A stretch of DNA of 61,408 nucleotides from Acidovorax sp. (GCF_016783915.1 NZ_JADHVT010000010.1:1-61408); one strand, 5' to 3'. Counted from the first letter of the stretch, positions 25,503 through 34,240 are shown. The notes: generated from the letters alone by a model not told the origin. Numbers and translations are program-made.

Positions 25503-27890
25503 TTATGCCTTGGCGTTTTGAATCGCTTCCCACACGCGATGGGGTGAAGCGGGCATGTCGAACTCCTTCACGCCCAGTGGTCGCAGTGCATCCAGCACGG
25601 CGTTAATGACGGCCGGTGGTGAGCCGATGGCCCCCGCCTCGCCGCAGCCCTTGGTGCCCAGCGGGTTGTGGGTGCAGGGCGTGCACACATGACCCAGCTT
25701 GAACTCAGGGAAGTCATCGGCACGCGGCATCGCGTAGTCCATGAAGCTGCCGGTGAGCAGCTGGCCGGTCTCGCGGTCGTACACGCAGTTCTCCATCATT
25801 GCCTGGCCAATACCTTGCACCAGGCCGCCATGCACCTGACCTTCCACGATCATGGGGTTGATGATGGTGCCGAAGTCGTCCACGGCCGTGAACTTGTCCA
25901 CCCTTGTACTACCGGTGGCGGGGTCTACCTCGACCTCGCAGATGTAGGTGCCTGCAGGGAAGGTGAAGTTGGTGGGGTCGTAGAACGCGGTTTCGTTCAG
26001 GCCCGGCTCCAACACGTCCAGCGGGTAGTTGTGGGGCACATACGCCGCCAGCGACACCTGGCCGAACGGGATCTTCTTGTCGGTGCCACGCACGGTGAAC
26101 TCGCCGTTGGCAAAGTCGATGTCGGCGTCGCTCGCCTCCATCAGGTGCGCGGCAATCTTCTTGGCCTTGGCCTCGATCTTGTCCAGCGCCTTCATGATGG
26201 CCGCGCCGCCCACGCTGATGGAACGCGAGCCATAGGTGCCCATGCCAAAAGGCACGCGGCCCGTGTCGCCGTGCACGATGTCCACGTTCTCCACCGGGAT
26301 GCCCAGGCGCGCCGCCACCACCTGCGCAAAGGTGGTCTCATGGCCCTGGCCGTGGCTGTGCGAGCCGGTAAAGACCGTCACGCTGCCCGTGGGGTGCACG
26401 CGCACCTCGCCGCACTCAAACAGCCCAGCGCGTGCGCCCAGGGCGCCCGCGATGTTGGACGGCGCGATGCCGCAGGCCTCGATGTAAGACGAGTAGCCCA
26501 CGCCCCGCAGCAGCCCCTTGGCCGCGCTGGCGGCCTTGCGTTGCTCGAAGCCCGCCACGTCGGCCAGCTTGTTCGCTCCATCCATGCAGGCCTGGAAATC
26601 GCCGGTGTCGTACTGCAGCGCCACCGGCGTCTGGTAAGGGAAGGCCTTGATGAAGTTGCGGCGGCGGATCTCGTCCTGCGCAAGCCCCATCTCCCACGCA
26701 CAACGCGTGACCAGGCGCTCCAGCAGGTAGGTCGCCTCGGGGCGACCCGCGCCCCGGTAGGCATCCACCGGCGCGGTGTTGGTGAACCACGAATCCACCT
26801 CCACATACACCTGGGGGGTGCTGTACTGGCCGGCCAGCAGCGTGGCGTACAGGATGGTGGGTACAGCGCTGGCAAAGGTGCTGAGATAGGCGCCCAGGTT
26901 GGCGTGGGTGTGCACACGCAACGCCAGAAACTTGCCGTCCTTGTCCATCGCCATTTCGGCGTGGCTCACATGGTCGCGGCCGTGGGCGTCGCTCAGGAAC
27001 GCCTCGCTGCGGTCGGCCACCCACTTGATGTTGCGGTTGAGCTTTTTGGAGGCCCAGGTCAGGCACACGTCTTCGGCGTACAGATAGATCTTGGAGCCGA
27101 AGCCACCGCCCACATCGGGTGCAATCACGCGCACCTTGTGCTCGGGCAGGCCCATCACAAACGCGGTCATGAGCAGGCGCTCGACGTGCGGGTTCTGGTT
27201 GCTGACGTACAGCGTGTATTCATCGCTGGCCCGGTTGTAGCTGCCGATGGCCGCGCGTGGCTCCATGGCATTGGGGATCAGACGGTTGTTGATCAGGTCG
27301 AGCTTGGTGACATGCGCTGCGTTGGCAAACGCTGCGTCCACACCGCCCTTGTCGCCAATGGCCCACTTGAAGCAATGGTTGTCTGGGGCGATGTCATGCA
27401 GCGCCGCGCCCGCCACGGCGCCCGACGCGGCATCGGCCACATTGACCACTGCGGGCAGCACGTCGTAGTCCACCTCTACCAGCTCGGCCGCATCGCGCGC
27501 CTGCTGCTGGGTCAGCGCCACCACCATGGCCACGTGGTCGCCCACGTAGCGCACCTTGCCCTGGGCCAGGATGGGGTGCGGCGGCTCCTTCATGGGCTGG
27601 CCGTCGGTGCTGGTGATGAGCCAGCCGCAGGGCAGGCCGTTGATGTTGTCGGCGGCCACATCGGCGCCGACGAACACGCCCAGCACACCAGGCGCAGCCT
27701 TGGCAGCATCTACGCTGATGCTGTTGATCTTGGCGTGGGCGTGCGGCGAGCGCACAAACACGGCATGGCTTTGCGCAGCCAGCACCACGTCGTCGGTGTA
27801 TTGGCCCGCGCCGGTCAGGAAGCGGTAGTCTTCCTTGCGCTTGAGCGATTCGCCGATGTGCGGCAGCTTGGAAAAGTCGGATGCACCCAT
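25503..27890 (-). CDS. coxL: Molybdopterin-binding large subunit, form II CO-dehydrogenase-like
   Basis: The start at 27890 has AAGGAGA upstream. 795 residues, the usual size. The active-site loop reads [13 protein letters not shown] (residues about 378-390). This is the AYRGAGR signature of form II (BMS) enzymes, not the AYRCSFR of true form I CO dehydrogenases, so the Cu-binding Cys is absent. Other cofactor motifs are [29 protein letters not shown] and a [10 protein letters not shown] loop with the catalytic Glu. Form II enzymes oxidise mostly unknown carbonyl or heterocyclic substrates. The electron path would be CoxL, CoxS, CoxM. Confidence 0.94.
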   Translation of the reverse strand: MGASDFSKLPHIGESLKRKEDYRFLTGAGQYTDDVVLAAQSHAVFVRSPHAHAKINSISVDAAKAAPGVLGVFVGADVAADNINGLPCGWLITSTDGQPMKEPPHPILAQGKVRYVGDHVAMVVALTQQQARDAAELVEVDYDVLPAVVNVADAASGAVAGAALHDIAPDNHCFKWAIGDKGGVDAAFANAAHVTKLDLINNRLIPNAMEPRAAIGSYNRASDEYTLYVSNQNPHVERLLMTAFVMGLPEHKVRVIAPDVGGGFGSKIYLYAEDVCLTWASKKLNRNIKWVADRSEAFLSDAHGRDHVSHAEMAMDKDGKFLALRVHTHANLGAYLSTFASAVPTILYATLLAGQYSTPQVYVEVDSWFTNTAPVDAYRGAGRPEATYLLERLVTRCAWEMGLAQDEIRRRNFIKAFPYQTPVALQYDTGDFQACMDGANKLADVAGFEQRKAASAAKGLLRGVGYSSYIEACGIAPSNIAGALGARAGLFECGEVRVHPTGSVTVFTGSHSHGQGHETTFAQVVAARLGIPVENVDIVHGDTGRVPFGMGTYGSRSISVGGAAIMKALDKIEAKAKKIAAHLMEASDADIDFANGEFTVRGTDKKIPFGQVSLAAYVPHNYPLDVLEPGLNETAFYDPTNFTFPAGTYICEVEVDPATGSTRVDKFTAVDDFGTIINPMIVEGQVHGGLVQGIGQAMMENCVYDRETGQLLTGSFMDYAMPRADDFPEFKLGHVCTPCTHNPLGTKGCGEAGAIGSPPAVINAVLDALRPLGVKEFDMPASPHRVWEAIQNAKA

Positions 27891-27936
27891 GGTCTTGTCT
27901 CCTTGGATTTTTCTGGCGTTGGGACGGCGGACGCGC

Positions 27937-28407
27937 TCAGGCGCCGGCCATGGCCTTCTGGCCAACCTGCACTGCGCGCACGATGTTCTGGTAGCCGGTG
28001 CAGCGGCAGATGTTGCCTTCCAGCAGCTCGCGGATCTCGCCTTCGCTGGCGTTGGGGTGGTTCTTGCACAGGTCCACGGCGCTCATCACCATGCCCGGGG
28101 TGCAGAAGCCGCACTGCAGGCCATGGCACTCCTTGAATGCGGCCTGCATGGGGTGCATGGTGCCGTCAGGGGTGGCCATGCCCTCAATGGTGGTCACCTC
28201 GGCCCCTTGAGCCTGCACCGCCAGCATGGCGCAGGATTTGACGGCCCGGCCGTTCACATGCACCGTACACGCCCCGCACTGGCTGGTGTCGCAACCCACA
28301 TGGGTGCCGGTGAGCAGCAGGTGCTCTCGCAGCGCATGCACAAGCAGGGTATTGGGGGGAACGTCAACACTGGCAGCGCGCCCGTTGACCGTGAACTGGA
28401 CTTGCAT
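27937..28407 (-). CDS. coxS: [2Fe-2S] subunit of a molybdenum hydroxylase (CoxS-like)
   Basis: The start at 28407 has AGGAGA upstream. The 156-residue protein has a plant-ferredoxin-type domain with [15 protein letters not shown] (residues about 42-56) and a further Cys in VKSCAML. A C-terminal four-helix [2Fe-2S] domain has [10 protein letters not shown] and [10 protein letters not shown]. It is the first gene of the operon, in the common order S-L-M of many form II clusters (form I operons are usually M-S-L). Divergent promoters lie between it and the regulator gene. Confidence 0.94.
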   Translation of the reverse strand: MQVQFTVNGRAASVDVPPNTLLVHALREHLLLTGTHVGCDTSQCGACTVHVNGRAVKSCAMLAVQAQGAEVTTIEGMATPDGTMHPMQAAFKECHGLQCGFCTPGMVMSAVDLCKNHPNASEGEIRELLEGNICRCTGYQNIVRAVQVGQKAMAGA

Positions 28408-28584
28408 CTGGCTGTCTCCTGGAATGGTTTTGGCTGGACTGACCTCGCGCATCATCTGCCGCGCCCCACCACCCATCCCTAGGGACAACCCTAGATTTTC
28501 CGAGCCCCTGGCTGGATATTCTCAAAATGAAACATGCTGCACTGCACACCGGCGCATCATGCAGACTTCCAGGAGTTATTCACC
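28408..28584. promoter_or_regulatory. Divergent promoter region, coxS / AcoR-like regulator
   Basis: The 177-bp spacer holds a perfect palindrome TCCCTAGGGA (28478-28487), followed by CCCTAG. It also holds an AT-rich segment with an imperfect inverted motif (TCTCA-AAA-TGAAACA, 28520-28534). Either could be the regulator's site. No sigma-54 -24/-12 element (TGGC-N8-TGC) is evident, in line with a regulator that lacks the sigma-54 activation domain. Confidence 0.4.
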
Positions 28585-29733
28585 ATGCTGATCTCCGCGC
28601 CCCACCCCGCTGCTGACCGCCACGCGCTGATTGCGCAGGCGCGCCAGAGCCTGCTGACGGACGGTGCTGCGCCCGCGCGCGCCGAGGTGGAGCCCTGGAT
28701 TGCGCGGTCCTGGCAGCGCTGCCTGGCGCGCGGGCTGGAGCCCGCACGGCGGGTTGCTTTTGACGCCGTCAGTGCCGCCTCGCTACGGCACAGCCAGGAT
28801 CAGAACCACCACCTGCTGCGCGCGGCCCGACCGGTGCTGGAGCAGCTGACCCGGGCCATTGCGGGCATGCGCTACTTCGCCATGCTGACCGACGCCCGCG
28901 GCATCGTGGTCGATGTGCAGGGCCATTGTGATCAGAGCGACCCCCGTGCCAGTGCCATCGGCCGCGTGGGCATTGACCTGTCGGAAGCCGCCGTGGGCAC
29001 CACCGCCATCGGCGCAGCCCTGGCGGAGCTGCAGCCGGTGTGGCTGCACCGGGGCGAGCATTTTTTTGACGACAACAGCAGCTACAGCTGCGCTGGCGCG
29101 CCGCTGTTCGATCCCCAGGGCCAATGCGTGGGCATGCTGGACCTGACGGGCGTGGATGTGCCCGAACGGCCCGAGCTGCGCCACCTGGTGGCCCGGTCGG
29201 CCCGCGCCATGGAAGACGCACTGCTGCTGCAGCTGCCGCACGCCCTGCTGCTGCGCGTGAACTGGCCGGGCTGCCCACTGGGCGGTGAAGGCGACGGCCT
29301 GCTGACGCTGGACGCCGATGGCTGCGTGGTGGGCGCCAACAGCATGGCCCGCCAACTGGTGCCGCAGCCCCTGCGCGCGCCCGGCCTGCCCGGCGCCCGC
29401 ACCCACTGCAGCGACCTGCTGGCCATGCCCTGGACCATGCTGTTCGACGCGGCCCGCCAGCAGCGCAGGGAGCCGCTGGATTTGCCGCTGTGGTCGGGCC
29501 TGCGGCTGCATGCCCTGGCACAGCTGCCCGCACACGCCCGCAACGTGGGCGACACCCACACGGCGGCGGTGCCAGGTATTGCACCGGCGCCCGCCCCGCT
29601 GCGCGAGGCCGAAGTCGCGATGATCCGCCGCGCGGTGCAGGAAGCGCGCGGCAACGTGGCCGAGGCGGCGCGCGCGCTGGGCATCAGCCGCGCCACGGTG
29701 TACCGCAAGCTGAGCGCCCCCAAAGGCGGGTGA
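28585..29733 (+). CDS. AcoR-like GAF/Fis-HTH regulator lacking an AAA+ domain
   Basis: The start at 28585 has AGGAG upstream. The 382-residue protein resembles the N-terminal part of AcoR-type activators: WIARSWQRCLARGLEP, then a GAF-like sensor (MLTDARGIVVDVQGH; IGRVGIDLSEAAVGTTAIG; GAPLFDPQGQCVGMLDLTG). A linker leads directly to a C-terminal Fis-type HTH (EAARALGISRATVYRKL). The roughly 240-residue sigma-54 AAA+ ATPase (GAFTGA) is missing with no sign of a frame break, so it must act by another route, as activator or repressor at sigma-70 promoters. Divergent from coxSLM, which it probably controls. Confidence 0.88.
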   Translation: MLISAPHPAADRHALIAQARQSLLTDGAAPARAEVEPWIARSWQRCLARGLEPARRVAFDAVSAASLRHSQDQNHHLLRAARPVLEQLTRAIAGMRYFAMLTDARGIVVDVQGHCDQSDPRASAIGRVGIDLSEAAVGTTAIGAALAELQPVWLHRGEHFFDDNSSYSCAGAPLFDPQGQCVGMLDLTGVDVPERPELRHLVARSARAMEDALLLQLPHALLLRVNWPGCPLGGEGDGLLTLDADGCVVGANSMARQLVPQPLRAPGLPGARTHCSDLLAMPWTMLFDAARQQRREPLDLPLWSGLRLHALAQLPAHARNVGDTHTAAVPGIAPAPAPLREAEVAMIRRAVQEARGNVAEAARALGISRATVYRKLSAPKGG

Positions 29734-29799
29734 CGGGCCCGCGACGCTGCCCACACCGCCGTGCAAGCGACCGGCGACTTCATTTCAAGCCTTTTTGGC

Positions 29800-29852
29800 C
29801 GATAGCGCTAGTGCAATAAGCCTGAGCAGCTATCAAATAAGTAGCAAACCAA
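29800..29852. repeat. Dispersed intergenic repeat (AGCGCT/AGCTATC type)
   Basis: GATAGCGCTAG at 29801-29811 and GAGCAGCTATC further on form an imperfect inverted repeat, followed by AAATAAGTAGCAAA. The word set (TAGCGCTAG, AGCAGCTATC, AAGTAGCAAA) matches other intergenic spots of this window. It sits between the convergent regulator gene and the broken MerR gene. Confidence 0.5.
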
Positions 29853-29883
29853 TCACCCAATCAACCGAGGCGCCTCGGGCCGC

Positions 29884-30330
29884 TCAGGCACGCGGCCGGC
29901 GCAGGCCCACCACGGGCTGCGCACTGCGCCGCTGCTGGCGTTCCAGCGCTCCGTCAGCGGCGGCTTTCAGCAGCCGCTGGAACGACGGGCACTGGGCATG
30001 GCTCTCGGCCGGGCAGGCGGCTGCATGCCGCAGGCCGTTGCTCATGGCCTTGAGGCGCTTGACCATGGTGTCGAGTTCGTCGGCCTTGGCCGATAGCAGC
30101 TGCCGATCGATGTACGGCTCGCCACTGGGCAAGAACATTGACCGGATGTCGTCCAGCGAGAACCCGGCCCATTGCCCCAGCGCAATCAGCGCAAGCTGGT
30201 CCATAACGCCGGGCGCAAACCTTCGGAGCTCGCCGTGTTGCCCCAACTACTGGATCAAGCCCTTCTCTTCGTAATACCGCAGCGTGGACGCCCGCAGCCC
30301 GGAGCGTTTGGCGACTTCGGCAATGTCCAT
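29884..30330 (-). pseudogene. MerR family regulator with an in-frame amber stop
   Basis: From ATG 30330 the frame reads MDIAEVAKRSGLRASTLRYY, then EEKGLIQ, then TAG (30249-30247), then continues in the same frame as GQHGELRRFAPGVMDQLALIALG to the stop at 29884 (148 codons in all). Relatives read GLI-x-SIGRHG here, so a Ser codon (TCG) changed to TAG is the simplest explanation. Everything else is intact, including the AGFSLDDIRSMF helix and Cys at AACPAESHAQCPSF. The gene may be newly inactivated, read through, or miscalled. It is divergent from the DUF2938 gene and its MerR-type promoter. Confidence 0.82.
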
Positions 30331-30341
30331 GAAAAAACCTC

Positions 30342-30372
30342 TTGACCTCAAGTTGACTTGAACTTCTATATT
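30342..30372 (+). promoter_or_regulatory. MerR-type promoter and operator with 19-bp spacer
   Basis: The -35 TTGACC (30342-30347) and -10 TATATT (30367-30372) are separated by exactly 19 bp. MerR proteins typically correct such overlong spacers. The spacer contains the perfect palindrome TCAAGTTGACTTGA (30348-30361), close to the SoxR-type operator. It drives the DUF2938-flavodoxin-DUF2798 genes and lies just upstream of the divergent merR-like pseudogene. Confidence 0.85.
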
Positions 30373-30413
30373 CCTTTCAAAACCTTCTTCCGTCAACTTT
30401 CCGAGGTCTTTTG

Positions 30414-30911
30414 ATGACTCTCTCACTGCAAGACATTCCCCTCGCCGTGCTCCTGGGCATCGGCGCCACCGCCGTCATGGATGCCTGGCTGTTGCTGCTC
30501 AAAAGGCTGGGGGTGCCCACGCTCAACTTCGCCTTCATCGGCCGCTGGGTAGGCCACCTGGTGCGCGGCCAGATCGCCCACGCCGCCATCGCCAAGGCGG
30601 CTCCGGTGCGCGGCGAGCTGGCCTGGGGCTGGCTCACGCACTACGCCGTGGGCGTGGCCTTTGCCGGGGTGTTGCTGTCCCTGCAGGGCGCCGCCTGGGT
30701 CCACAGCCCCACCCTGTGGCCCGCGCTGGCCGTGGGCATGGGCACCGTGGCGGCGCCGCTCTTGGTCATGCAGCCTGCCATGGGCTCGGGCTTTGCGGCA
30801 TCGCGCACGCCCACCCCGCTCAAGAACTGCCTGCGCAGCCTGGCCAACCACACCGTGTTTGGCCTGGGCCTGTATCTCTCCGCGCTGGTCATCGCACTGA
30901 TTTCACGATGA
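30414..30911 (+). CDS. DUF2938 family membrane protein
   Basis: The 165-residue protein with four hydrophobic segments matches the DUF2938 pattern: an AVMDAWLLLLKRLGVP start, FIGRWVGHLVRG, ELAWGWLTHYAVGVAFA, and MGSGFAASRTPTPLKNCLRSLANHTVFG. The function is unknown in the family. Start 30414 has GAGG upstream; TTG 30411 is a less likely alternative. It is the first gene after the MerR-type promoter and is conserved next to MerR regulators of the kind broken here. Confidence 0.85.
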   Translation: MTLSLQDIPLAVLLGIGATAVMDAWLLLLKRLGVPTLNFAFIGRWVGHLVRGQIAHAAIAKAAPVRGELAWGWLTHYAVGVAFAGVLLSLQGAAWVHSPTLWPALAVGMGTVAAPLLVMQPAMGSGFAASRTPTPLKNCLRSLANHTVFGLGLYLSALVIALISR

Positions 30912-30960
30912 CCTCACTGGCGCCTCTTCTCTCAGAAATCACTCCCAAGGAATCCACACC

Positions 30961-31560
30961 ATGCAACACATTGCCATCGTTTTTCACAGCGCCCACGGCC
31001 ACACCGCACACATTGCCCACCATGTGCTGGACGGCGCGCGCGCCGTGCCGGGCGTCCTCGCTGAACTGATCCGGGCTGAAGACCTGGCGCAGGCGCCCGA
31101 CCGCCTGCTGCGCTACGACGGTTTGATCCTCGGCTCGCCCACCTACCTGGGTGGGGTGTCCGGGCCGTTCAAGACCTTCATGGATGCCACCGGCCGCCTC
31201 TGGAAAACGCAGCAGCTCAAGAACAAGCTGGCGGCGGGCTTCACCGTGTCGTCGCTGCCGGCGGGCGACAAGCAGTCCACGCTGATGTCGATGTGGGTGT
31301 TTGCCATGCAGCACGGCATGGTGTGGGTGGGCAACCCCACCCTGCCCGAGCAGCATGCCGGGGTGCCTTACGACGAGGCGGCCAACCGGCTGGGCTCCTG
31401 GTCGGGCCTGATGGCGCAGGCGGGCCACGGGGCGGCAGCCGATGCATTTGTGCCCGGCGACACCAGGACCGCCCGCATGTTCGGCCAGCATTTCGCCGAG
31501 ACGCTGCAGCGTCTGGGCGGTGTGGCTGCGCGCCAGGCCGGAGAGGAAATTGCAGCATGA
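30961..31560 (+). CDS. Flavodoxin-family NAD(P)H-dependent oxidoreductase
   Basis: The 199-residue protein has the flavodoxin FMN phosphate loop HSAHGHTAHIAHHVLDGA (residues about 9-26), the LILGSPTYLGGVSGPFKTFMDAT loop and the SLPAGDKQSTL region, like WrbA-type quinone reductases. It probably reduces quinones or electrophiles with FMN. It lies 49 bp downstream of the DUF2938 gene under the same MerR-type promoter, so an oxidative or quinone-stress response is plausible (inference). Its stop overlaps the next ATG. Confidence 0.88.
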   Translation: MQHIAIVFHSAHGHTAHIAHHVLDGARAVPGVLAELIRAEDLAQAPDRLLRYDGLILGSPTYLGGVSGPFKTFMDATGRLWKTQQLKNKLAAGFTVSSLPAGDKQSTLMSMWVFAMQHGMVWVGNPTLPEQHAGVPYDEAANRLGSWSGLMAQAGHGAAADAFVPGDTRTARMFGQHFAETLQRLGGVAARQAGEEIAA

Positions 31561-31790
31561 TCCCGGCCCGCTATGGCCCGGTACTGTTCAGCCTGATCCT
31601 GTCCGGGGTGATGTCGCTGCTGGTGGCGGGTATCTCCACCTTTCGCGCTCTGCAGCCCCAGCAGGATTGGGTGAGCCTCTGGGCGGGCGCATGGCTCACC
31701 GGGTGGCTGTTCGCCTTCCCGGCAGTGATGCTGGCGGCCCCACTGGCCCGCAAGGTGGTGGCGCTGCTCACCACCACCGCCAAGGGTTGA
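31557..31790 (+). CDS. DUF2798 family small membrane protein
   Basis: The 77-residue protein starts in an ATGA overlap with the flavodoxin gene. It has two hydrophobic helices (VLFSLILSGVMSLLVAGIST; AWLTGWLFAFPAVMLAAPLA), the typical DUF2798 pattern (PRYxxxLFxLxLSGxMSxxVSGIST). The family function is unknown. It is convergent with acr3, with only 4 bp between the stops and no terminator visible. Confidence 0.85.
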   Translation: MIPARYGPVLFSLILSGVMSLLVAGISTFRALQPQQDWVSLWAGAWLTGWLFAFPAVMLAAPLARKVVALLTTTAKG

Positions 31791-31794
31791 GCGC

Positions 31795-32859
31795 TTACGC
31801 CCGCTCGTACCAGCCCTTGCTGCGGTTGACGATGTGCACCACCAGCAGCATCGCCGGCACCTCGATCAGCACGCCCACCACGGTGGCCAGCGCGGCGCCG
31901 GAGTGAAAGCCGAACAGGCTGATCGCGGCGGCCACCGCCAGCTCGAAAAAGTTGGAGGCACCGATCAGCGCCGACGGGCAGGCCACACTGTGCTTTTCCC
32001 CCACCGCGCGGTTGAGCCAGTAGGCCAGCCCCGCGTTGAAAAACACCTGGATCAGGATGGGCACGGCCAGCAGCGCAATCACCAGCGGCTGCTGCAGGAT
32101 GGCCTGGCCCTGAAAGGCAAACAGCAGCACCAGCGTGGCCAGCAGTGCCGCAATGGACCAGGGCCCCATGCCCGCCATGACGGCATCGAACACCGCCTGC
32201 CCCTTGGCCAGCAGCGACCGACGCAACCACTGGGCCAGCACCACCGGAATCACGATGTACAGCACCACCGAGGTGAGCAAGGTGTCCCACGGCACGGTGA
32301 TGGCCGAGATGCCCAGCAAAAACGCCACCAGCGGCGCAAACGCGATCACCATGATGCTGTCGTTCAGCGCCACCTGCGACAGCGTGAACAGCGGGTCGCC
32401 GCCGGTGAGACGGCTCCATACAAAAACCATGGCGGTGCACGGTGCGGCCGCCAGCAGGATGAGGCCAGCGATGTAGCTGTCCAGTTGGTCGGCCGGCAGG
32501 TAAGGCGCAAACCAGTGGCGGATGAATAGCCAGCCCAGAAACGCCATCGAAAACGGCTTGACCAGCCAGTTCACTACCAGCGTCACGCCAATGCCCCGGG
32601 CGTGTTTGCGCACCTCGCCCAGTGCACCAAAGTCCACCTTCACCAGCATGGGGATGACCATCACCCAGATCAGCAAGCCCACGGGCAGGTTGACCTTTGC
32701 AATCTCCATACGGCCCACGGCCTGGAACACCGAGGGGAAGAACTGCCCCAGCGTGATACCCACCACGATGCACAACAACACCCACACGGTGAGATAGCGC
32801 TCGAACACGCTCATGGGGGCCGGGGCGGGCGCACCGGCCGGTTCGCACTGCACCGTCAT
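31795..32859 (-). CDS. acr3: ACR3 family arsenite efflux transporter
   Basis: The 354-residue protein has ten hydrophobic segments, starting FERYLTVWVLLCIVVGITLG, the usual ACR3 start. It has the essential Cys in LLAAAPCTAMVFVWSRLTGG (residues about 128-147) and VNWLVKPFSMA. It exports As(OH)3 (arsenite) across the inner membrane using the proton gradient. It is the last gene of arsR-arsI-arsC-acr3; its ATG overlaps the arsC stop (ATGA). Confidence 0.95.
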   Translation of the reverse strand: MTVQCEPAGAPAPAPMSVFERYLTVWVLLCIVVGITLGQFFPSVFQAVGRMEIAKVNLPVGLLIWVMVIPMLVKVDFGALGEVRKHARGIGVTLVVNWLVKPFSMAFLGWLFIRHWFAPYLPADQLDSYIAGLILLAAAPCTAMVFVWSRLTGGDPLFTLSQVALNDSIMVIAFAPLVAFLLGISAITVPWDTLLTSVVLYIVIPVVLAQWLRRSLLAKGQAVFDAVMAGMGPWSIAALLATLVLLFAFQGQAILQQPLVIALLAVPILIQVFFNAGLAYWLNRAVGEKHSVACPSALIGASNFFELAVAAAISLFGFHSGAALATVVGVLIEVPAMLLVVHIVNRSKGWYERA

Positions 32860-33362
32860 GGCGTGGCGGCTGCGCGAGACAGCTCGCGCGCCGTGTGCTG
32901 CAACAAGGTCTTTTCGAGCTTGTCGGCGGGCAGGTTGATCAGCAACTCCAGCCGCTGGTGGATGGCATGCAGTGTCTTGCGGAAAGCCTCGCGTTTTTCA
33001 TCGTCCGAGCCCTCCCCTTCGGACGGGTCGGCGTAGCCCCAGTGCGCAGTGGCTGGGTGGCCGGGCCAGATGGGGCAGACCTCGCCCGCCGCGTTGTCGC
33101 AGACGGTGATGATGAGGTCCATGGCCGGGGCGCCGGGAGCGGCGAACTCGTCCCAGCCCTTGCTGCGCAGACCTTCGGTCGAGATGCCAGCGGCGCGCAG
33201 CACCTCCAGGCCCAGCGGGTTGGGTTGCTGGTTGTCGCGCGGGCTGCTGCCCGCCGAGTACGCGTGGAACCGGCCTGGCGCCATGTCGTTGAGCAAGGCC
33301 TCGGCCAGGATGCTGCGGGCCGAGTTGTGGGTGCACAGGAAAAGAACGTTCAGTGCTGTCAT
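32856..33362 (-). CDS. arsC: Arsenate reductase ArsC (LMW-phosphatase type)
   Basis: The 168-residue protein has the P-loop VLFLCTHNSARSILAEA (catalytic Cys10) and the resolving Cys pair of the thioredoxin-coupled family in ITVCDNAAGEVCPIWPG (Cys-x6-Cys). The conserved HWGYADPS follows. It reduces arsenate to arsenite using thioredoxin, feeding Acr3. It lies 9 bp downstream of the arsI-like gene. Confidence 0.94.
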   Translation of the reverse strand: MTALNVLFLCTHNSARSILAEALLNDMAPGRFHAYSAGSSPRDNQQPNPLGLEVLRAAGISTEGLRSKGWDEFAAPGAPAMDLIITVCDNAAGEVCPIWPGHPATAHWGYADPSEGEGSDDEKREAFRKTLHAIHQRLELLINLPADKLEKTLLQHTARELSRAAATP

Positions 33363-33371
33363 GGGGCCCCC

Positions 33372-33875
33372 TCAGCAGCAGCTGGCCTTGGGGGTTGTGG
33401 CTGTGGCCGGGCCGCAGCACGCCGCACGAGGGGCGGCAGCCGCAGGGGCTGCCACCGCCGCAGGCGCGCAGCAGGCACCCACGACAGCGGACGGTGGGGC
33501 TTCGTTGAAGACGGGGATGTCGCCCAAGGTGTGAAAGTGTTCCCACGCAATGCCCTGTGGGTCGGTCACCCAGTGCTTTTCGCTGCGGGCATAGCAGCAT
33601 GTGGTGCGGCCTTCATCGAGCAGGGCCATGTCGGCGGCCTCGGCGCGGGTCTTCAGTTCAGCCAGCTCGGCGGCATCGTCGGTCTGCATGCCAAAGTGGT
33701 CCAGCCCTGGTTTGGCACCCCGGGTGGAGATGGCGAAATTGACGCGCGGGTCCTCCAGCATCCACTTGGCGTAGTCGGCCTCCACCCGCGTGGGGGCCTC
33801 GGCAAACAGCTTGGAATAAAAGGCGATGCTCTGGGCCAGGTCATCGACATGCACATGGGCGTGGAAGCGTTTCAT
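33372..33875 (-). CDS. arsI: ArsI/CadI-type dioxygenase with Cys-rich tail
   Basis: The 167-residue vicinal-oxygen-chelate protein has metal-ligand candidates HVHVDD (residues about 7-12), LDHFGMQ and WEHFHTLGD. It has the Cys pair TTCCYARSEKHW that binds trivalent organoarsenicals in ArsI C-As lyases. ArsI cleaves methyl- and aryl-As(III) to arsenite. The last 40 residues form an Ala-rich tail with three Cys pairs (GACCAP, AACCGP, ASCC), probably a flexible metalloid-binding extension. Lyase activity is likely, but a simple binding role (CadI-like) cannot be excluded. Confidence 0.85.
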   Translation of the reverse strand: MKRFHAHVHVDDLAQSIAFYSKLFAEAPTRVEADYAKWMLEDPRVNFAISTRGAKPGLDHFGMQTDDAAELAELKTRAEAADMALLDEGRTTCCYARSEKHWVTDPQGIAWEHFHTLGDIPVFNEAPPSAVVGACCAPAAVAAPAAAAPRAACCGPATATTPKASCC

Positions 33876-33907
33876 GGGGTTCTCCTTGGGGCAACGGTCA
33901 GCAACGG

Positions 33908-34234
33908 TCAGCAGTGGCAGGACGCAGCCGCGCCGGCAGGGGCACAGGTCTGGCCTTCGCAGCAGTTTTCGGTAAGGTAGGCCAGCAGCCCATTCATGGT
34001 GTCGAATGCGGCGCGGTAGATCAGGTTGCGGCCCTGCCGCTCCTGGCTGATGAGCCCGGCATGCGACAACTCCTTGAGGTGGAAGGACAGGGTGTTGGGC
34101 GCCACCTCCAGCTGAGCGGCCAGGTCACCTGGCGTGAGGCCCGCAGGGCCCGCCACCACCAGCGCTCGAAAGACCCGCAGGCGGACCTCCTGGGCCAAGG
34201 CTGCGAGGGCTCGGACGACGTCGGTTTCTTGCAT
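33908..34234 (-). CDS. arsR: ArsR family metalloregulator
   Basis: The start at 34234 (MQETDVVRALAALAQ). The 108-residue winged-HTH protein has the recognition region DLAAQLEVAPNTLSFHLKELSHAGL, then RNLIYRAAFDTMNGLLAYL. The metalloid site is C-terminal: ENCCEGQTC, followed by a terminal CHC. It lacks the ELCVCDL motif of plasmid ArsR and resembles the Cys-Cys-x-Cys site type described for Acidithiobacillus. It represses the operon until As(III) binds. The palindromic operator lies about 13 bp upstream. Confidence 0.93.
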   Translation of the reverse strand: MQETDVVRALAALAQEVRLRVFRALVVAGPAGLTPGDLAAQLEVAPNTLSFHLKELSHAGLISQERQGRNLIYRAAFDTMNGLLAYLTENCCEGQTCAPAGAAASCHC

Positions 34235-34240
34235 GCATCG

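Noticed and set aside
25668-28136. An 822-codon open frame antisense to coxL and coxS
   Set aside because: High-GC coding DNA often leaves long open antisense frames. The product is His/Arg/Gln-rich with no domain, while the opposite strand encodes perfect molybdenum-hydroxylase subunits.
25503-28407. A true (form I) CO dehydrogenase
   Set aside because: The active-site loop is AYRGAGR, not AYRCSFR, so the Cu-coordinating Cys is absent.
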